This document shows positions 26,543 through 36,915 of a stretch of DNA of 64,000 nt, piece after piece (the stretch's first letter is position 1; each line of letters opens with the position of its first letter). Source of the stretch: an uncultured Flavobacteriales bacterium (GTDB taxonomy: Bacteria; Bacteroidota; Bacteroidia; Flavobacteriales; BACL11); contig CALSUJ010000001.1 of assembly GCA_943789505.1 (NCBI GenBank), forward strand, positions 744,001-808,000, in the 5' to 3' direction. The notes under the pieces were generated by a model. It was not told the DNA's origin. It was given only the letters and a program-made list of their open reading frames with translations, and searched no databases. A program made the position numbers and the translations under genes.

Positions 26543-27310
26543 ATGAAACTAATTATATCTTTAGCGACTCGCCTTATACCTAGGCACTATTTACAACATG
26601 TAAGTCACTTCTTTTTACAGATTTTTTCTTTATTCATGAGAGGAGATAAATTTGAAGACCCAATTAATGGAAAAACCTATCGTAAACTATTACCTTACGG
26701 AAGATTAAAGTCTCGTGAAAATGCGATTGCTCCTGATAGTATGAGTTTGGAGCGCCATAGATTAATGTGGTTATTTATGAAAGAGAAAACTAATTTTTTT
26801 AAAGACAATATAAAATTCTTACACATTGCTCCCGAATATTGTTTTATAAAACTATTCAAAGGGATGAAAAATCTAGAATACATTACAGGCGATTTAATAT
26901 CACCTTGGGCGGACGTTAAGATGGATGTACATGATATACCAATGGATGATAATACTTTTGATGTAGTTATTTGCAATCATGTATTGGAACACGTTGATGA
27001 TTCTCATAAAGTAATGACTGAGTTCTACCGAGTAATGAAACCTGGAGGTTGGGGAATTTTTCAAGTACCAATTGATACTAATAATCCAATTACAGAAGAA
27101 GATAAAAGCGTTACTAACCCAAAAGAAAGAGAGCGCCTCTACTGGCAAGATGACCACTTGAGGTTGTTTGGCCTTGATTATGGTAAAAAATTAGCTGCAG
27201 CAGGCTTTAAAGTTACTGAGAGCGACTTTATTAATGAGTTAAGTCCTGAATTAGTAGAGCGCTACGCCCTTCCTAAAGGAGAAATCGTTTATTTCTGTGA
27301 AAAAGCGTAA
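26543..27310 (+). CDS. Class I SAM-dependent methyltransferase
   Basis: A 255-residue methyltransferase. Motif I is degenerate (FLHIAPEYCF in place of a GxGxG loop); then come YITGDLISPWADVKMDVHD, the post-I acidic segment DNTFDVVICNHVLEHVDD and MKPGGWGIFQVP, all typical of the Methyltransf_11 fold. HIAPE at motif I is a recurrent feature of a subfamily near glycan genes, but the acceptor is unknown. A TATTTTTG box at 26515-26522 lies 20 bases upstream. Confidence 0.88.
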   Translation: MKLIISLATRLIPRHYLQHVSHFFLQIFSLFMRGDKFEDPINGKTYRKLLPYGRLKSRENAIAPDSMSLERHRLMWLFMKEKTNFFKDNIKFLHIAPEYCFIKLFKGMKNLEYITGDLISPWADVKMDVHDIPMDDNTFDVVICNHVLEHVDDSHKVMTEFYRVMKPGGWGIFQVPIDTNNPITEEDKSVTNPKERERLYWQDDHLRLFGLDYGKKLAAAGFKVTESDFINELSPELVERYALPKGEIVYFCEKA

Positions 27311-27319
27311 ACATAATTA

Positions 27320-28351
27320 ATGAATAAAATTATATTTTTACTACTGATAAGTTTACAACTTTTAAATGCACAAAGTTTAAAAGATTTACACTTTGGAACT
27401 GATTCTACTTTTGAAGTAGTAAGTTGGAACATTGAATGGTTCCCAAAAAACGGACAAGTAACTGCCGACTCAGTAAAAACAATCCTCCAAAGCTTAGCTG
27501 CTGATGTTTATGCACTACAAGAGATTGATGACACTACACTTTTAAAACAAGTGGTGAGTACAATTCCTGGTTATGCCTGTCATTTTAAATTTAGTCATTA
27601 TGGCGGCTTAGCCTATGTGTACAACACCAATACTGTACAGGTAAATGAAAAATATGAAATCTATACGAGTCAGCCCTATTGGAATGCTTTTCCCAGGTCG
27701 CCACAAGTACTAGAGCTTACTTTTAACAATGAAGACTATGTAATTATTGATAATCACCTAAAATGTTGTGGTGATGGAGTATTAGATCTTAATGACACTT
27801 CTGATGAAGAAAACAGAAGGTTAAGAGCTATTAATTTACTAAAAACTTATATAGATAGTATTTTTTCGAATGACAAAGTAATTGTGGTTGGAGATTGGAA
27901 TGATATACTAACTGACCCTACTCCTAATAATGTATTCAACTCCTTTTTAAACGATTCTGATTATTTGTTTGTTGATTTTCCAATTGCCCTTGGTAGTTCT
28001 GCTAATTTTTCTTTTCCTACTTGGCCTTCACATCTTGACCATATCCTAATTTCTAGATGAGTTATTTGCTGATTTTTCTAAACCTAATTCTGAGCTATCG
28101 TGTATTAGGATTGATGATTATATGAGCAGCTGGAGTGCATACGATTATAATATTTCGGACCACAGGCCTGTCGGTTTAAAATTAGAAGTGGATGCTGTGA
28201 TTAGCACTATTCATAATTTAGAAAACTCAAATAAAAACCTTATTAAAATAGTGGATGTTTTAGGAAGAGAAACAAAACCTAAAAACAATACTCCCCTATT
28301 TTATATGTATGATGATGGTAGTGTGGAGAAAGAAGGATAGTAGTTGAATAA
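27320..28351 (+). pseudogene. Secreted endonuclease/exonuclease/phosphatase protein, two frameshifts
   Basis: A signal peptide (MNKIIFLLLISLQLLNAQ) opens an EEP-fold hydrolase: WNIEWFP, LQEIDD, VGDWNDIL. The frame stops at TGA 28058-28060 just after the conserved SHLDHILIS. The next frame continues without a gap (GAT GAG from 28056) and contains the catalytic SDHRPVGL and the LGRE/LFYMYDDGS sorting-tail motif, then stops at TAG 28338. A third phase ends in IVVE-TAA at 28349-28351, matching the usual tail end KIIVE. So two small indels, about 28055 and 28330-28336, split one gene. The second part holds active-site residues, so the separate pieces cannot be functional as they stand. Confidence 0.85.
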
Positions 28352-28358
28352 AAAAATC

Positions 28359-28974
28359 CTAATAAGAAATATAAATCACCTTTTTGGTTTCAAAAAACTC
28401 CTCTTCAAAGAAATCAGCTATTTCGTATTTATAATGAGATATCCCTCTTAGTTCTTCTGATAAATCGCCACCTTTTAGGTAAAGAATACCATTATTTAAA
28501 GTATTGTTATGGGTATTATTAAATTTCCCTTTTACCCACTTCTTAAAGTCAGTCATATTGGTAACAGCACGACTCACAACAAAATCAAAAGTTTCATTTA
28601 TGTTTTCTGCTCTTTCGTGCACGGTACGCACATTGCTTAAGCCAATAGCATTACTCACTTCATTTACTACTATTATCTTTTTACCAATGCTATCCACCAG
28701 TAAAAACTCTACCTCAGGAAACAGTATCGCCAAAGGAATACCTGGGAAACCACCTCCTGTACCAATGTCTAATATTTTTGTTCCTTTTTCAAACTGAATT
28801 ACCTTAGCAATAGCAAGAGAGTGTAAAATATGGTTGGTATACAGGGCATCTCATATTCTTTCTGGAAATCACATTTATCTGAGCATTCCAATGTTGGTAA
28901 AGTTGTTGTAAATCAGTAAACTGTTCAATTTGTTTTTCCGTTAAATCAGGAAAATACTTATGGATTATTTGCAT
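28359..28974 (-). pseudogene. rsmG: 16S rRNA m7G527 methyltransferase RsmG/GidB with one frameshift
   Basis: From ATG 28974 the frame reads MQIIHKYFPDLTEKQ and reaches INVISRKNM, the GidB N-terminus, then leaves frame. Dropping base 28851 restores DALYTNHILHSLAIAKV and the SAM site ILDIGTGGGFPGIPLA, which continues in the frame ending at 28359. One extra base therefore splits a normal-looking gene. RsmG methylates G527 of 16S rRNA, and loss causes low-level streptomycin resistance, so a loss is tolerable, but an assembly error is equally possible. It starts directly at the sigma factor stop codon (TAG then ATG), so it is at the end of that operon. Confidence 0.88.
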
Positions 28975-29577
28975 CTAGTATGCGTCTTTTACTCCAGACA
29001 TAATTTTAAATAATTGCTCTCTACTTCTGTGTAATTGTGCTTTTACTGTTCCCAAAGGGATATCTAGAGAGTCTGCAATTTCATCATAGCTTAATTCTTT
29101 AAAATACCTTAGTTTTACTAAGTCACGATACTTAGGCTTTAACTGATTAACAATTTGGCGTAATATAGCTATTCTTTGTTTTTTTTCCATTTCCTGCTCA
29201 GGATTCAAATCCTTTGAAATTAAATCAAAAGTATTTCTTTTTCCATCTTCATCTAACATCATCCTGTCTATGGAGATTGTAGGTAATTTATTCTTTCGCA
29301 AATAGTCAATACAATGATTTCGAGCAACTGTGTACAGCCAAGTGCTAAAAGCATAACTAGGAGTGTATAAGTGCAATTTCTTAAATGCTTTTCCTAAGGA
29401 TTCAATAGTTAAGTCTTTTGCTAATTCCTGATCTCCTACTTTTTCGTACAACATAAAGTAAAGAGGGTCACGGTATAGTTTCATTAACTCATTATAAGCT
29501 TTTGAATCTCCATCTTCCAGCGCTCTATTAATTAGCTTTAAATCTCGTTTTCCTTTTTCAGTCAAATTATCTGTCAT
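28975..29577 (-). CDS. ECF/sigma-70 family RNA polymerase sigma factor
   Basis: A 200-residue ECF sigma factor: region 2 (DLTIESLGKAFKKL, FSTWLYTVARNHCIDYLRK) and region 4 (LKPKYRDLVKLRYFKELSYDEIADSLD, helix-turn-helix IPLGTVKAQLHRSREQL). No anti-sigma gene is adjacent. The start ATG overlaps the stop of the preceding glycosyltransferase (ATGA), which suggests coupled translation. Target genes cannot be read from the window. Confidence 0.93.
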   Translation of the reverse strand: MTDNLTEKGKRDLKLINRALEDGDSKAYNELMKLYRDPLYFMLYEKVGDQELAKDLTIESLGKAFKKLHLYTPSYAFSTWLYTVARNHCIDYLRKNKLPTISIDRMMLDEDGKRNTFDLISKDLNPEQEMEKKQRIAILRQIVNQLKPKYRDLVKLRYFKELSYDEIADSLDIPLGTVKAQLHRSREQLFKIMSGVKDAY

Positions 29578-30677
29578 CTACGCCACTTTTTTGGTTTACT
29601 TATAATATTCAATAATACAAAAATTCCTTGTATACATAAATACACTATTTCGTACACAGGATGAATCCAATATAAATCCAATACTTTTAAAGCTTTCATT
29701 GCTTTATAGTTCACTAGATATGAAAGGAAGATTTTTATCCCTAATAAAATAGAGCACAATTGTATAGGTGCTTTAAGTAAAAATAGTAGCAAAAGAGCAG
29801 TCCAAAATAAAAACTGAGCATAAGGATATAGTGCTAAAAGGACTTTAAATTTTGTTTTATAAAGTGGTGCTGTTGTAATATGTCTTCTTTTCTGATACGC
29901 CCACTCCCCCCATTTTTCTATTACCGCTGATGTAGTGTGGGCTTGTTCAGTAATTTCAATACTTACATTATTTTTAGTTACAATTTCTTGTATAAACAAA
30001 TCATCATCTCCTGAAGGAATATGCAAGTGATTGGCAAAACCTTTGTTTTCGAAAAACAAGGATTTTTTATATGCCATGTTGCGCCCTACACCCATGTAAG
30101 TTTGACCTACAAGCGCATAGGAAAGGTATTGCTGAGCAACATTAAAAGTATCAAATCGGATTAGTTTATTTAATAAACCATTCTTTTTCTCATACCCTCC
30201 ATAACCCAATACAATATCAGCTGAATTGAAATTGCAACTCATTTGTATAGCCCAGTTTTTAGAGTTAGGCAGGCAGTCCGCATCAGTTAAAAGTAAATAT
30301 TCATGCTTAGCTGTTTTAATTCCTAATGTAAGAGCAAACTTCTTTCCTGGCCGTTGATTGATGTGTTTCTCAATAGTTACCACAACTAAGTTAGGGTATT
30401 GTTTTTCAAATTCTTTTAGTAAAACAGCCGTATCATCAACAGATTGGTCGTTTACTACTATTACTTCATAATTAGGATAGTCCTGATTAAGAATTACGGG
30501 TAACTTATCCTTTAGGTTCTGAAACTCATTTTTAGCACAAACAATAATTGATATAGGTTCTCCAAAAGTTGAATCATTTGCTTTATAAGTATTTAATTTA
30601 AAGAAAAAATAAGCGTAATAAAACAATAGTACAGCTAAGCTTAAAATTGTTACTAATAATAAAGGATTATTAAACAT
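29574..30677 (-). CDS. Membrane-bound family 2 glycosyltransferase
   Basis: A 367-residue GT2 enzyme with an N-terminal anchor (PLLLVTILSLAVLLFYYAYFFF), VVNDQSVDDTAVLL, LLTDADCLP (DxD), and SGDDDLFIQEI plus QKRRHITT (the Q-x-x-R-W type block). C-terminal helices (LYPYAQFLFWTALLLLFLL) anchor it, as in processive or membrane GT2 enzymes. The product is not predictable. It is upstream of the sigma factor with a 4-base overlap and 4 bases from purC. Confidence 0.9.
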   Translation of the reverse strand: MFNNPLLLVTILSLAVLLFYYAYFFFKLNTYKANDSTFGEPISIIVCAKNEFQNLKDKLPVILNQDYPNYEVIVVNDQSVDDTAVLLKEFEKQYPNLVVVTIEKHINQRPGKKFALTLGIKTAKHEYLLLTDADCLPNSKNWAIQMSCNFNSADIVLGYGGYEKKNGLLNKLIRFDTFNVAQQYLSYALVGQTYMGVGRNMAYKKSLFFENKGFANHLHIPSGDDDLFIQEIVTKNNVSIEITEQAHTTSAVIEKWGEWAYQKRRHITTAPLYKTKFKVLLALYPYAQFLFWTALLLLFLLKAPIQLCSILLGIKIFLSYLVNYKAMKALKVLDLYWIHPVYEIVYLCIQGIFVLLNIISKPKKWRR

Positions 30678-30681
30678 TTAA

Positions 30682-31629
30682 TTATTTAGCTAAATAATTC
30701 AAAATATTTTTTTCGACTCTGTTAATTACATCGCTAACATCTTCTTTTATAAATTTATCTCCCGTAATATACTCAAATAATTCTATGTATCTTTCTGAAA
30801 CTGAAATGCAATATTCTTCACTCATTTCAGGTATAGATTGCCCCTCTTTCCCTTGAAAATCATTTTCAATTAACCATTGACGTACAAACTCTTTTGAAAG
30901 TTGTTTTTGTTGTTCTCCTTTTGCAATGTTTTCTTTATAACCTTTAATGTAAAAATAACGAGAAGAATCAGGTGTATGGATTTCATCAATTAAAGTAATT
31001 ACACCATTTTTATCTTTTCCAAATTCATATTTAGTATCTACAAGAATTAAACCTTTTTCAGCAGCAATTTCTGTTCCTCTTTGGAAAATAGCTCTTGTAT
31101 ATTTTTCTAGTTGTAGGTAATCTGCTTCAGCAACAATTCCTTGTTCTAAAATTTCTTTACGGCTAATATCTTCATCATGCCCTACATCGGCTTTGGTAGT
31201 TGGTGTTATTAAAGGGTTATCAAATTTTTGATTTTCTACCATTCCATCAGGCATTTCTACACCACATAACATTCTTTTCCCTGCTTTATATTCTCTCCAA
31301 GCATGACCTGTTAAATATCCTCTAATCACCATTTCAACCATGAATGGATCACACATTTTACCAATTGTTACACTAGGGTCAGGAGTTGCTTCCATCCAGT
31401 TAGGCACAATATCAGCTGTTGCTGTTAAAAATTTTGCTGCAATTTGGCTTAACACTTGTCCTTTGTAAGGGATACCTTCTGGCAGTACATGGTCAAAAGC
31501 TGATATCCTGTCAGAAGCTACCATTACTAGTGTTTCATTATTTAGAGTATACACATCTCTAACTTTTCCTTTGTAGAATTTTGTTTGTCCTGGTAATTGA
31601 AAATTTGTTCCTTTAATTGTATTAATCAT
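30682..31629 (-). CDS. purC: Phosphoribosylaminoimidazole-succinocarboxamide synthase
   Basis: A SAICAR synthetase of about 315 residues with the N-terminal [48 protein letters not shown] and [11 protein letters not shown]. It catalyses step 8 of IMP synthesis. The frame extends to 31650, but ATG 31629 (MINTIKGTN) overlaps the PhoH stop by only a few bases and fits the family start. Confidence 0.95.
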   Translation of the reverse strand: MINTIKGTNFQLPGQTKFYKGKVRDVYTLNNETLVMVASDRISAFDHVLPEGIPYKGQVLSQIAAKFLTATADIVPNWMEATPDPSVTIGKMCDPFMVEMVIRGYLTGHAWREYKAGKRMLCGVEMPDGMVENQKFDNPLITPTTKADVGHDEDISRKEILEQGIVAEADYLQLEKYTRAIFQRGTEIAAEKGLILVDTKYEFGKDKNGVITLIDEIHTPDSSRYFYIKGYKENIAKGEQQKQLSKEFVRQWLIENDFQGKEGQSIPEMSEEYCISVSERYIELFEYITGDKFIKEDVSDVINRVEKNILNYLAK

Positions 31630-32563
31630 TGTTTTTGTTTTTATATGCATTAATTATATCTTTTACTAATTTGTGTCTTATTACATCATTTCCATCAAGA
31701 GTTACAAAACTAATATCCTTGATGTCTTTCAATGTGGTAATTGCGTTTATTAATCCTGATTTTTGATTTCTTGGTAAGTCAATTTGAGTTTCATCTCCTG
31801 TAATAATGAACTTAGCTGACCTTCCCATTCTTGTTAAAAACATTTTCATTTGCTGTTCTGTACTATTTTGACCTTCATCTAATATCACAAATGCTTTATC
31901 CAAAGTGCGACCTCTCATAAATGCTAAAGGAGCAATCTGTATTGTTCCGTTTTCTATATATTCATTTAATCTTTCTATGGGTATCATATCAAAAAGCGCA
32001 TCATATATTGGTTGCATATAAGGATCTAACTTTTCTTTTAAATCGCCAGGAAGGAATCCTAAATTCTCTCCTGCTTCAACAGCTGGTCTTGTAAAAATTA
32101 TTCTTTTTACTTCTCTGTCTTTAAGTGATTTAACAGCAATGGCTACTGCTGTGTATGTTTTCCCTGTTCCTGCTGGGCCAATAGCAAATAGCATATCGTT
32201 TTTTTCAATCTCACTAATCATTTTACGTTGATTAGCAGTTCGTGCTTTTATTACTTTACCATTTTGTCCGTGTAAAATAATATCATCTTTTGTTTTCATA
32301 ATTTCAGACTCATTCCCTTCAGCTAAACGTTCAATTTGACTTAAAGTCAATGAGTTATACTGAGTAATGTGTTTTATAAAAGCCGTTAATTTCTGTTCAA
32401 AATATTTAATCTGATCAGTACTTCCTATTATTTTTAATCGTTCTCCTCTTGATACAATTTTAATTTGAGGAAACAAGGTTTTTATTTTATCTAACTTTCT
32501 GTTATTAGTTCCAAATAGTTTTACTAACTCAATGTTACTAAGTGTTATTAATTTTTCACTCAT
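31622..32563 (-). CDS. PhoH-family ATPase/RNA helicase-like protein
   Basis: A 313-residue PhoH-like protein with Walker A GPAGTGKT (129-136), Walker B VILDEGQN and [10 protein letters not shown]. An N-terminal region resembling a KH-type domain precedes the ATPase, as in YbeZ. YbeZ works with the rRNA-maturation nuclease YbeY; no ybeY is in this window. Its stop overlaps purC. The next plus-strand gene is a SAM hydrolase, a common Bacteroidota arrangement. Confidence 0.92.
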   Translation of the reverse strand: MSEKLITLSNIELVKLFGTNNRKLDKIKTLFPQIKIVSRGERLKIIGSTDQIKYFEQKLTAFIKHITQYNSLTLSQIERLAEGNESEIMKTKDDIILHGQNGKVIKARTANQRKMISEIEKNDMLFAIGPAGTGKTYTAVAIAVKSLKDREVKRIIFTRPAVEAGENLGFLPGDLKEKLDPYMQPIYDALFDMIPIERLNEYIENGTIQIAPLAFMRGRTLDKAFVILDEGQNSTEQQMKMFLTRMGRSAKFIITGDETQIDLPRNQKSGLINAITTLKDIKDISFVTLDGNDVIRHKLVKDIINAYKNKNND

Positions 32564-32650
32564 TAATTATAATGTTCATAGATTTATTTTAATTTTGGAG
32601 TTACAAAATAACAATATTTTAACTACTTCATCAATAGCTTTTCATAATAA

Positions 32651-33436
32651 ATGGCAATAATTACACTTACTACTGATTTAGGGACAAAGGATAGCTATCT
32701 TGCATCAGTAAAAGGGAGCATTTATAGTCAACTTGATGATGCTAAAATTATTGATATTACGAATGATATAATTGCATTTAATATTCCACAAGCCGCTTTT
32801 GTATTGCGTAATTGTTATAAAGACTTCCCTGTAGGTAGTATTCATATTATTAGTGTTGATGATGAGTTAAGTATTGAAAACGAACATTTAGTGGTAAAAG
32901 CAAATGGTCATTATTTTATTGGAACTGACAATGGACTTTTTTCTTTATTATTAACTGAGATGAAAGCAGAAAAGATAATTCAATTAAATATTGCTCAAGA
33001 ATCAAATTGCCTAACATTTGCTACAAAAAATATATTTGCTTCTGCTGCTTGTCATTTAGCTAGAGGCGGAACAATGGAGATGATTGGCACTCTAGTGAAT
33101 GACTACCTTGTACATAGAACAGATTTAAAAGCTGTAAAAGAAAAAGATTTAATTAAAGGAGTTATCATCTATAATGATAATTATGGAAATGCTATCACTA
33201 ACATTGATAAAACTATGTTTTTAGATATTCAGAAAGATAGAGATTTTATTATTTATTATGGTAGAGAGGATGAAAAAATTACTATTATTTCTGAAAAATA
33301 TAATGATGTTCCTCCAGGAGATAAGCTAGCTATTTTTGGAGAAAACGAACAACTTCAAATTGCTATGAATAAAGGAACGGCAAACACCTTATTAGGTTTA
33401 AAGTTACATGAAATTATTAGAATAGAATTTAAATGA
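32651..33436 (+). CDS. SAM hydrolase (DUF62) family protein
   Basis: A 261-residue protein of the SAM hydroxide adenosyltransferase/halogenase superfamily: TLTTDLGTKDSYLASVKGSI at the start, IIDITNDI, YFIGTDNGLFSLL and the C-terminal domain GNAITNID. These proteins cleave S-adenosylmethionine to adenosine and methionine; fluorinase and chlorinase relatives are distinguished by extra loops I do not see here, so hydrolase is the default. It precedes gldF with a 4-base overlap. Confidence 0.9.
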   Translation: MAIITLTTDLGTKDSYLASVKGSIYSQLDDAKIIDITNDIIAFNIPQAAFVLRNCYKDFPVGSIHIISVDDELSIENEHLVVKANGHYFIGTDNGLFSLLLTEMKAEKIIQLNIAQESNCLTFATKNIFASAACHLARGGTMEMIGTLVNDYLVHRTDLKAVKEKDLIKGVIIYNDNYGNAITNIDKTMFLDIQKDRDFIIYYGREDEKITIISEKYNDVPPGDKLAIFGENEQLQIAMNKGTANTLLGLKLHEIIRIEFK

Positions 33437-34164
33437 TTACACTCTTTAGGAAAGAAATAAGTGTCTTTTTTAGTACGCTTATTGGTTATTTAATTATTGG
33501 TGTTTTTCTATTGATAAATAGCATTTTATTATGGTCGGATTTTAGCGATATAAATGTTTTAAGCTATGGCTATGCTGACATGGATATTTTTTTTACTACC
33601 GCTCCCTTGTTCTTTTTATTGTTTATCCCTGCTATAAGTATGCGTATTTTTACTGAAGAATATTCATCAGGAACTATTGAAACTTTAATTACTAAACCAA
33701 TTACCTCATTGCAGATTATCTTAGCTAAGTTTTTAGCTGTTTTTGTTTTGGTTTTATTTGCCATACTTCCTACACTAATTTATGTAGTTAGTATTTACTA
33801 TTTGGGAGAAAGTATTGGCAACCTTGATTTAGCAGGTATTATGGGTTCATATTTTGGCTTAATCTTTTTATGCGCACTCTTTTCAGCTATTAGTATCTTT
33901 GCTTCATCTTTAGCAAATAATCAGATTATTTCCTTTGCATTTGCTATTTTACTAAGCACTTTATTCTATTTTGGATTTGATGTACTAAGTGAACTTTCCA
34001 TTTTTAAAAATTTTGATTTGATTATTCAGCAAATAGGAATTTCTTTTCATTATGAAATGATGAGTAAAGGATTGGTCAAACTTTCTGATATTATCTATTT
34101 TTTATCATTTACCATTTTATTTATTAAGCTTACTGAACTTGTTATTACGGAAAGAAAATCATAA
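33433..34164 (+). CDS. gldF: Gliding motility ABC transporter permease GldF
   Basis: A 243-residue six-helix permease with the ABC-2 style motif FTEEYSSGTIETLITKPI, the mark of GldF-type permeases. GldA (ATPase), GldF and GldG form an ABC transporter needed for gliding in Flavobacterium. gldG follows with a 1-base overlap; the ATPase gldA is not in this window. The start overlaps the SAM hydrolase stop (ATGA). Confidence 0.9.
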   Translation: MITLFRKEISVFFSTLIGYLIIGVFLLINSILLWSDFSDINVLSYGYADMDIFFTTAPLFFLLFIPAISMRIFTEEYSSGTIETLITKPITSLQIILAKFLAVFVLVLFAILPTLIYVVSIYYLGESIGNLDLAGIMGSYFGLIFLCALFSAISIFASSLANNQIISFAFAILLSTLFYFGFDVLSELSIFKNFDLIIQQIGISFHYEMMSKGLVKLSDIIYFLSFTILFIKLTELVITERKS

Positions 34165-35891
34165 TGAAGGCTAATAAATACATATCAACAGCTTTACTTA
34201 TTGTACTTGTATTATCTATAAATATACTCAGTAGCTTTATTAATTGGAATGTTGATTTAACGGCTGATAAAAAATATTCTTTTGCTAAGGCATCAACTAC
34301 AATAATTAATAGTTTAGATGATAAGTTGTTTATTAAAGTATATCTGGAAGGTGATTTTCCTGCAGAATTTAAAAAACTACAAAAATCAACTGAAGATTTA
34401 CTTAAACGATTTAAAGCAATAGGAAATAAAAATATTGATTTTGAGTTTATTAATCCTAACAATGTTGCTAATGATATCGAAAAATTAGCTTTATTCAAAC
34501 AGTTAGTAAAACTGAAGTTATCCCCTACTGATTTAGAAATTAAAAAAGATGGAAAACAAGTAAATCAGATTATTTTTCCTGGAGCAATTATTTATTATAA
34601 AGACAAACAATCAGCTGTCAATTTTTTAAAGCAATCGCCAGGAGAAACTCCAGGAAGTAATGTTAATACTTCTATAGAAGCGCTTGAATATGAATTTGTA
34701 TCAGCTATTGAGCATTTAACCAAAAATAGGTTAACTAAAATTGCCTTTTTAGAAGGAAATGGAGAGTTAAGCGAACAGCAAGTTTATGATATTACAGAAT
34801 CAGTACTAGATGATAATTTCAACCTTTCCTATCTATATAAAGTTGACCGATTTAACATTAAAGAATTTGCCATTGACAGTACTACTATGCTTCCTGATTT
34901 ATCAAGACAATTATTCCTTTTAAATACCTACAAAGCTATCATAATAGCAAAGCCAACTATTCCTTTCAATAACTTGGATAAAATCCTTATTGATCAGTAT
35001 ATTATGCAGGGAGGTAAAGTACTATGGTTGGTTGATGGAGTTAAGGCGAGTATGGATAGTTTACAGAATAAATCAGGAACTTTTATTGCCACTAAAAATG
35101 TCTTAAATATTGAGGATCAACTCTTAAAATATGGGGTGCGTATTAATGCAAATTTGATTGAAGATTTGCGATCTACTAAAATACCTATTATAACAGGATA
35201 CAGCAATAATAAACCCCAACAATCTTATTTTAGTTGGCCCTACTCTGCTTTGTTAGTTTCTAATAGTAAACATACTATTTCAAAAAGCTTAGATGGGATA
35301 AAGTGTGAATTTGTTAGTTCAATAGATACGGTTAAAAATAACATTCGAAAAACTATTCTTTTGCATAGCTCCAAGGATAGCAGATTGAATCCTGCTCCTA
35401 TTAAAATTAGTTTAGGCACTTTGGAAAATCCTCCAACTACCAATAGTTATAACAAAGAATTTTTACCAATAGCTATCTTGCTAGAAGGAGAATTCGAATC
35501 CGTATTTAAAGATAAATTAGTCCAGAAAAATAAACAGATACAATTTATTGAAAAAAGTGTAAGTACTAAAATGATAGTTGTAAGTGATGGAGATATTATT
35601 GCTAATGATTTAAGTAATTTTGGAGGGATTTATCCACTTGGTTATGACAAAAATATAAAATTTACTTACCCTGGAAACAAACATTTTCTTATCAATGCTG
35701 TGCAGTACCTTTGTGGAGATAATGCTTTGTCACATTTGAAAGTAAAAGAACTTGGCTTAAGAATGTTAGATAAAAAAAAGATTCAAAAAAACAAATTAAT
35801 TATTCAGCTGATAAATATTGCTCTTCCAATATTATTATTAATAATATTTGCCTTATTTTTTGTAAGGCATAAAAAAAGAAAATATGCCTAA
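34164..35891 (+). CDS. gldG: Gliding motility ABC transporter component GldG
   Basis: A 575-residue protein with an N-terminal transmembrane segment (ALLIVLVLSINILSSFINW), a large extracytoplasmic domain including SIEALEYEFVSAIEHLT and VLWLVDGVKASMDS, and a C-terminal helix (IQLINIALPILLLIIFALFFV) with a basic tail. This is the GldG layout (ABC_transp_aux domain). It probably stabilises the GldF permease. It overlaps gldF by one base and the DUF4340 gene by 8 bases. Confidence 0.9.
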   Translation: MKANKYISTALLIVLVLSINILSSFINWNVDLTADKKYSFAKASTTIINSLDDKLFIKVYLEGDFPAEFKKLQKSTEDLLKRFKAIGNKNIDFEFINPNNVANDIEKLALFKQLVKLKLSPTDLEIKKDGKQVNQIIFPGAIIYYKDKQSAVNFLKQSPGETPGSNVNTSIEALEYEFVSAIEHLTKNRLTKIAFLEGNGELSEQQVYDITESVLDDNFNLSYLYKVDRFNIKEFAIDSTTMLPDLSRQLFLLNTYKAIIIAKPTIPFNNLDKILIDQYIMQGGKVLWLVDGVKASMDSLQNKSGTFIATKNVLNIEDQLLKYGVRINANLIEDLRSTKIPIITGYSNNKPQQSYFSWPYSALLVSNSKHTISKSLDGIKCEFVSSIDTVKNNIRKTILLHSSKDSRLNPAPIKISLGTLENPPTTNSYNKEFLPIAILLEGEFESVFKDKLVQKNKQIQFIEKSVSTKMIVVSDGDIIANDLSNFGGIYPLGYDKNIKFTYPGNKHFLINAVQYLCGDNALSHLKVKELGLRMLDKKKIQKNKLIIQLINIALPILLLIIFALFFVRHKKRKYA

Positions 35892-36840
35892 AAAACAATT
35901 GTTATACCTTGCACTTATTATACTAATGGCTGCATTAATTTGGTTTCTATCTTCTGATAGTAAATCAACTATTAGTCTTGAGAATAATTTTGCAATAAGT
36001 GACACAGCATCAGTAAGTAAAATATTTATTGCTGACAGAAATGGTACGACTATTACCTTGAATAGAAATGAAAAAAACTGGGTAGTTAATAATAAATATG
36101 GAGTTAGAAAAGATGCGATTAATTCCATCCTTACTACTATAAATCAAATTCGAATTCAAAAACAAGTTTCAAAAAATGCTTTTGATAATGTGATTAAAAA
36201 TTTAGCCACAACAGGAGTAAAAATTGAAATTTATACTAATCAAGATGACCCAGATAAAACCTATACAATTGGTAGCTCAACCTCAAATCATTTAGGAAGC
36301 TATATGTTTCTTGCTGGTAGTGAAACACCTTTTATTGTTCACATCCCTTCTTTTAATGGCTTCCTATCCCCAAGATACGGAATTCAAGGAAATAAAATAA
36401 GTGAAAAGGATTGGCGAACTACTAATATATTTAGTTTGAAAACTGAAAAAATTTCAAGAGTTATAGTGAATCATATTCAAGAGCCGGAAAAATCATTTAC
36501 CTTAATTACAGCATCAATGATTTTACTTAATAATTTAGGCAATGAAGTAAGTTTTAATCAAGAAAATGCTTTGCAATTTTTAAATGCTTTTAAACAATTA
36601 AATTGTGAAAGCTTTAAGGATAAAAAAGAGAGAAAAGAGTCTGCTACACTGTTACACGAGTTAATTGTAAATAATGATACTTTAAGAACTTACTCTATTA
36701 GTAATGTTAAGTTGGTAAAAGACAAGGAAGATAACTTTACGGTTAAGCGAATGCATGCTACATTAAATAATGGAGAGCTTATGCTTATACAGGATTATGT
36801 TTTCAACAAAGTGTTAATTACTATTGATCAATTGCAGTAA
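35884..36840 (+). CDS. DUF4340-like envelope protein in the gldFG operon
   Basis: A 318-residue protein with one N-terminal transmembrane segment (LLYLALIILMAALIWFLSS) and an extracytoplasmic part with the repeats KIFIADRNGTTITLNRNEKNWVVN and VNHIQEPEKSFTLI, the beta-strand pattern of DUF4340. DUF4340 proteins often accompany GldG-type transporters, and the overlap with gldG supports that partnership. Function unknown. Confidence 0.8.
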   Translation: MPKKQLLYLALIILMAALIWFLSSDSKSTISLENNFAISDTASVSKIFIADRNGTTITLNRNEKNWVVNNKYGVRKDAINSILTTINQIRIQKQVSKNAFDNVIKNLATTGVKIEIYTNQDDPDKTYTIGSSTSNHLGSYMFLAGSETPFIVHIPSFNGFLSPRYGIQGNKISEKDWRTTNIFSLKTEKISRVIVNHIQEPEKSFTLITASMILLNNLGNEVSFNQENALQFLNAFKQLNCESFKDKKERKESATLLHELIVNNDTLRTYSISNVKLVKDKEDNFTVKRMHATLNNGELMLIQDYVFNKVLITIDQLQ

Positions 36841-36870
36841 TAAAATACTAATTTATATCAATAGAAAAAT

Positions 36871-36878
36871 TATATTTG
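36871..36878 (+). promoter_or_regulatory. -7 box of dnaN
   Basis: TATATTTG, 37 bases before the dnaN ATG; dnaN can therefore be transcribed separately from the gldFG operon. Confidence 0.6.
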
Positions 36879-36915
36879 ACACTTAAATTAAACCACTAAA
36901 TATACAACTTATAAA

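Noticed and set aside
32651-33436. Considered a fluorinase or chlorinase for the DUF62 protein.
   Set aside because: I see no extra loop that marks the halogenases; the hydrolase is the default for this family.
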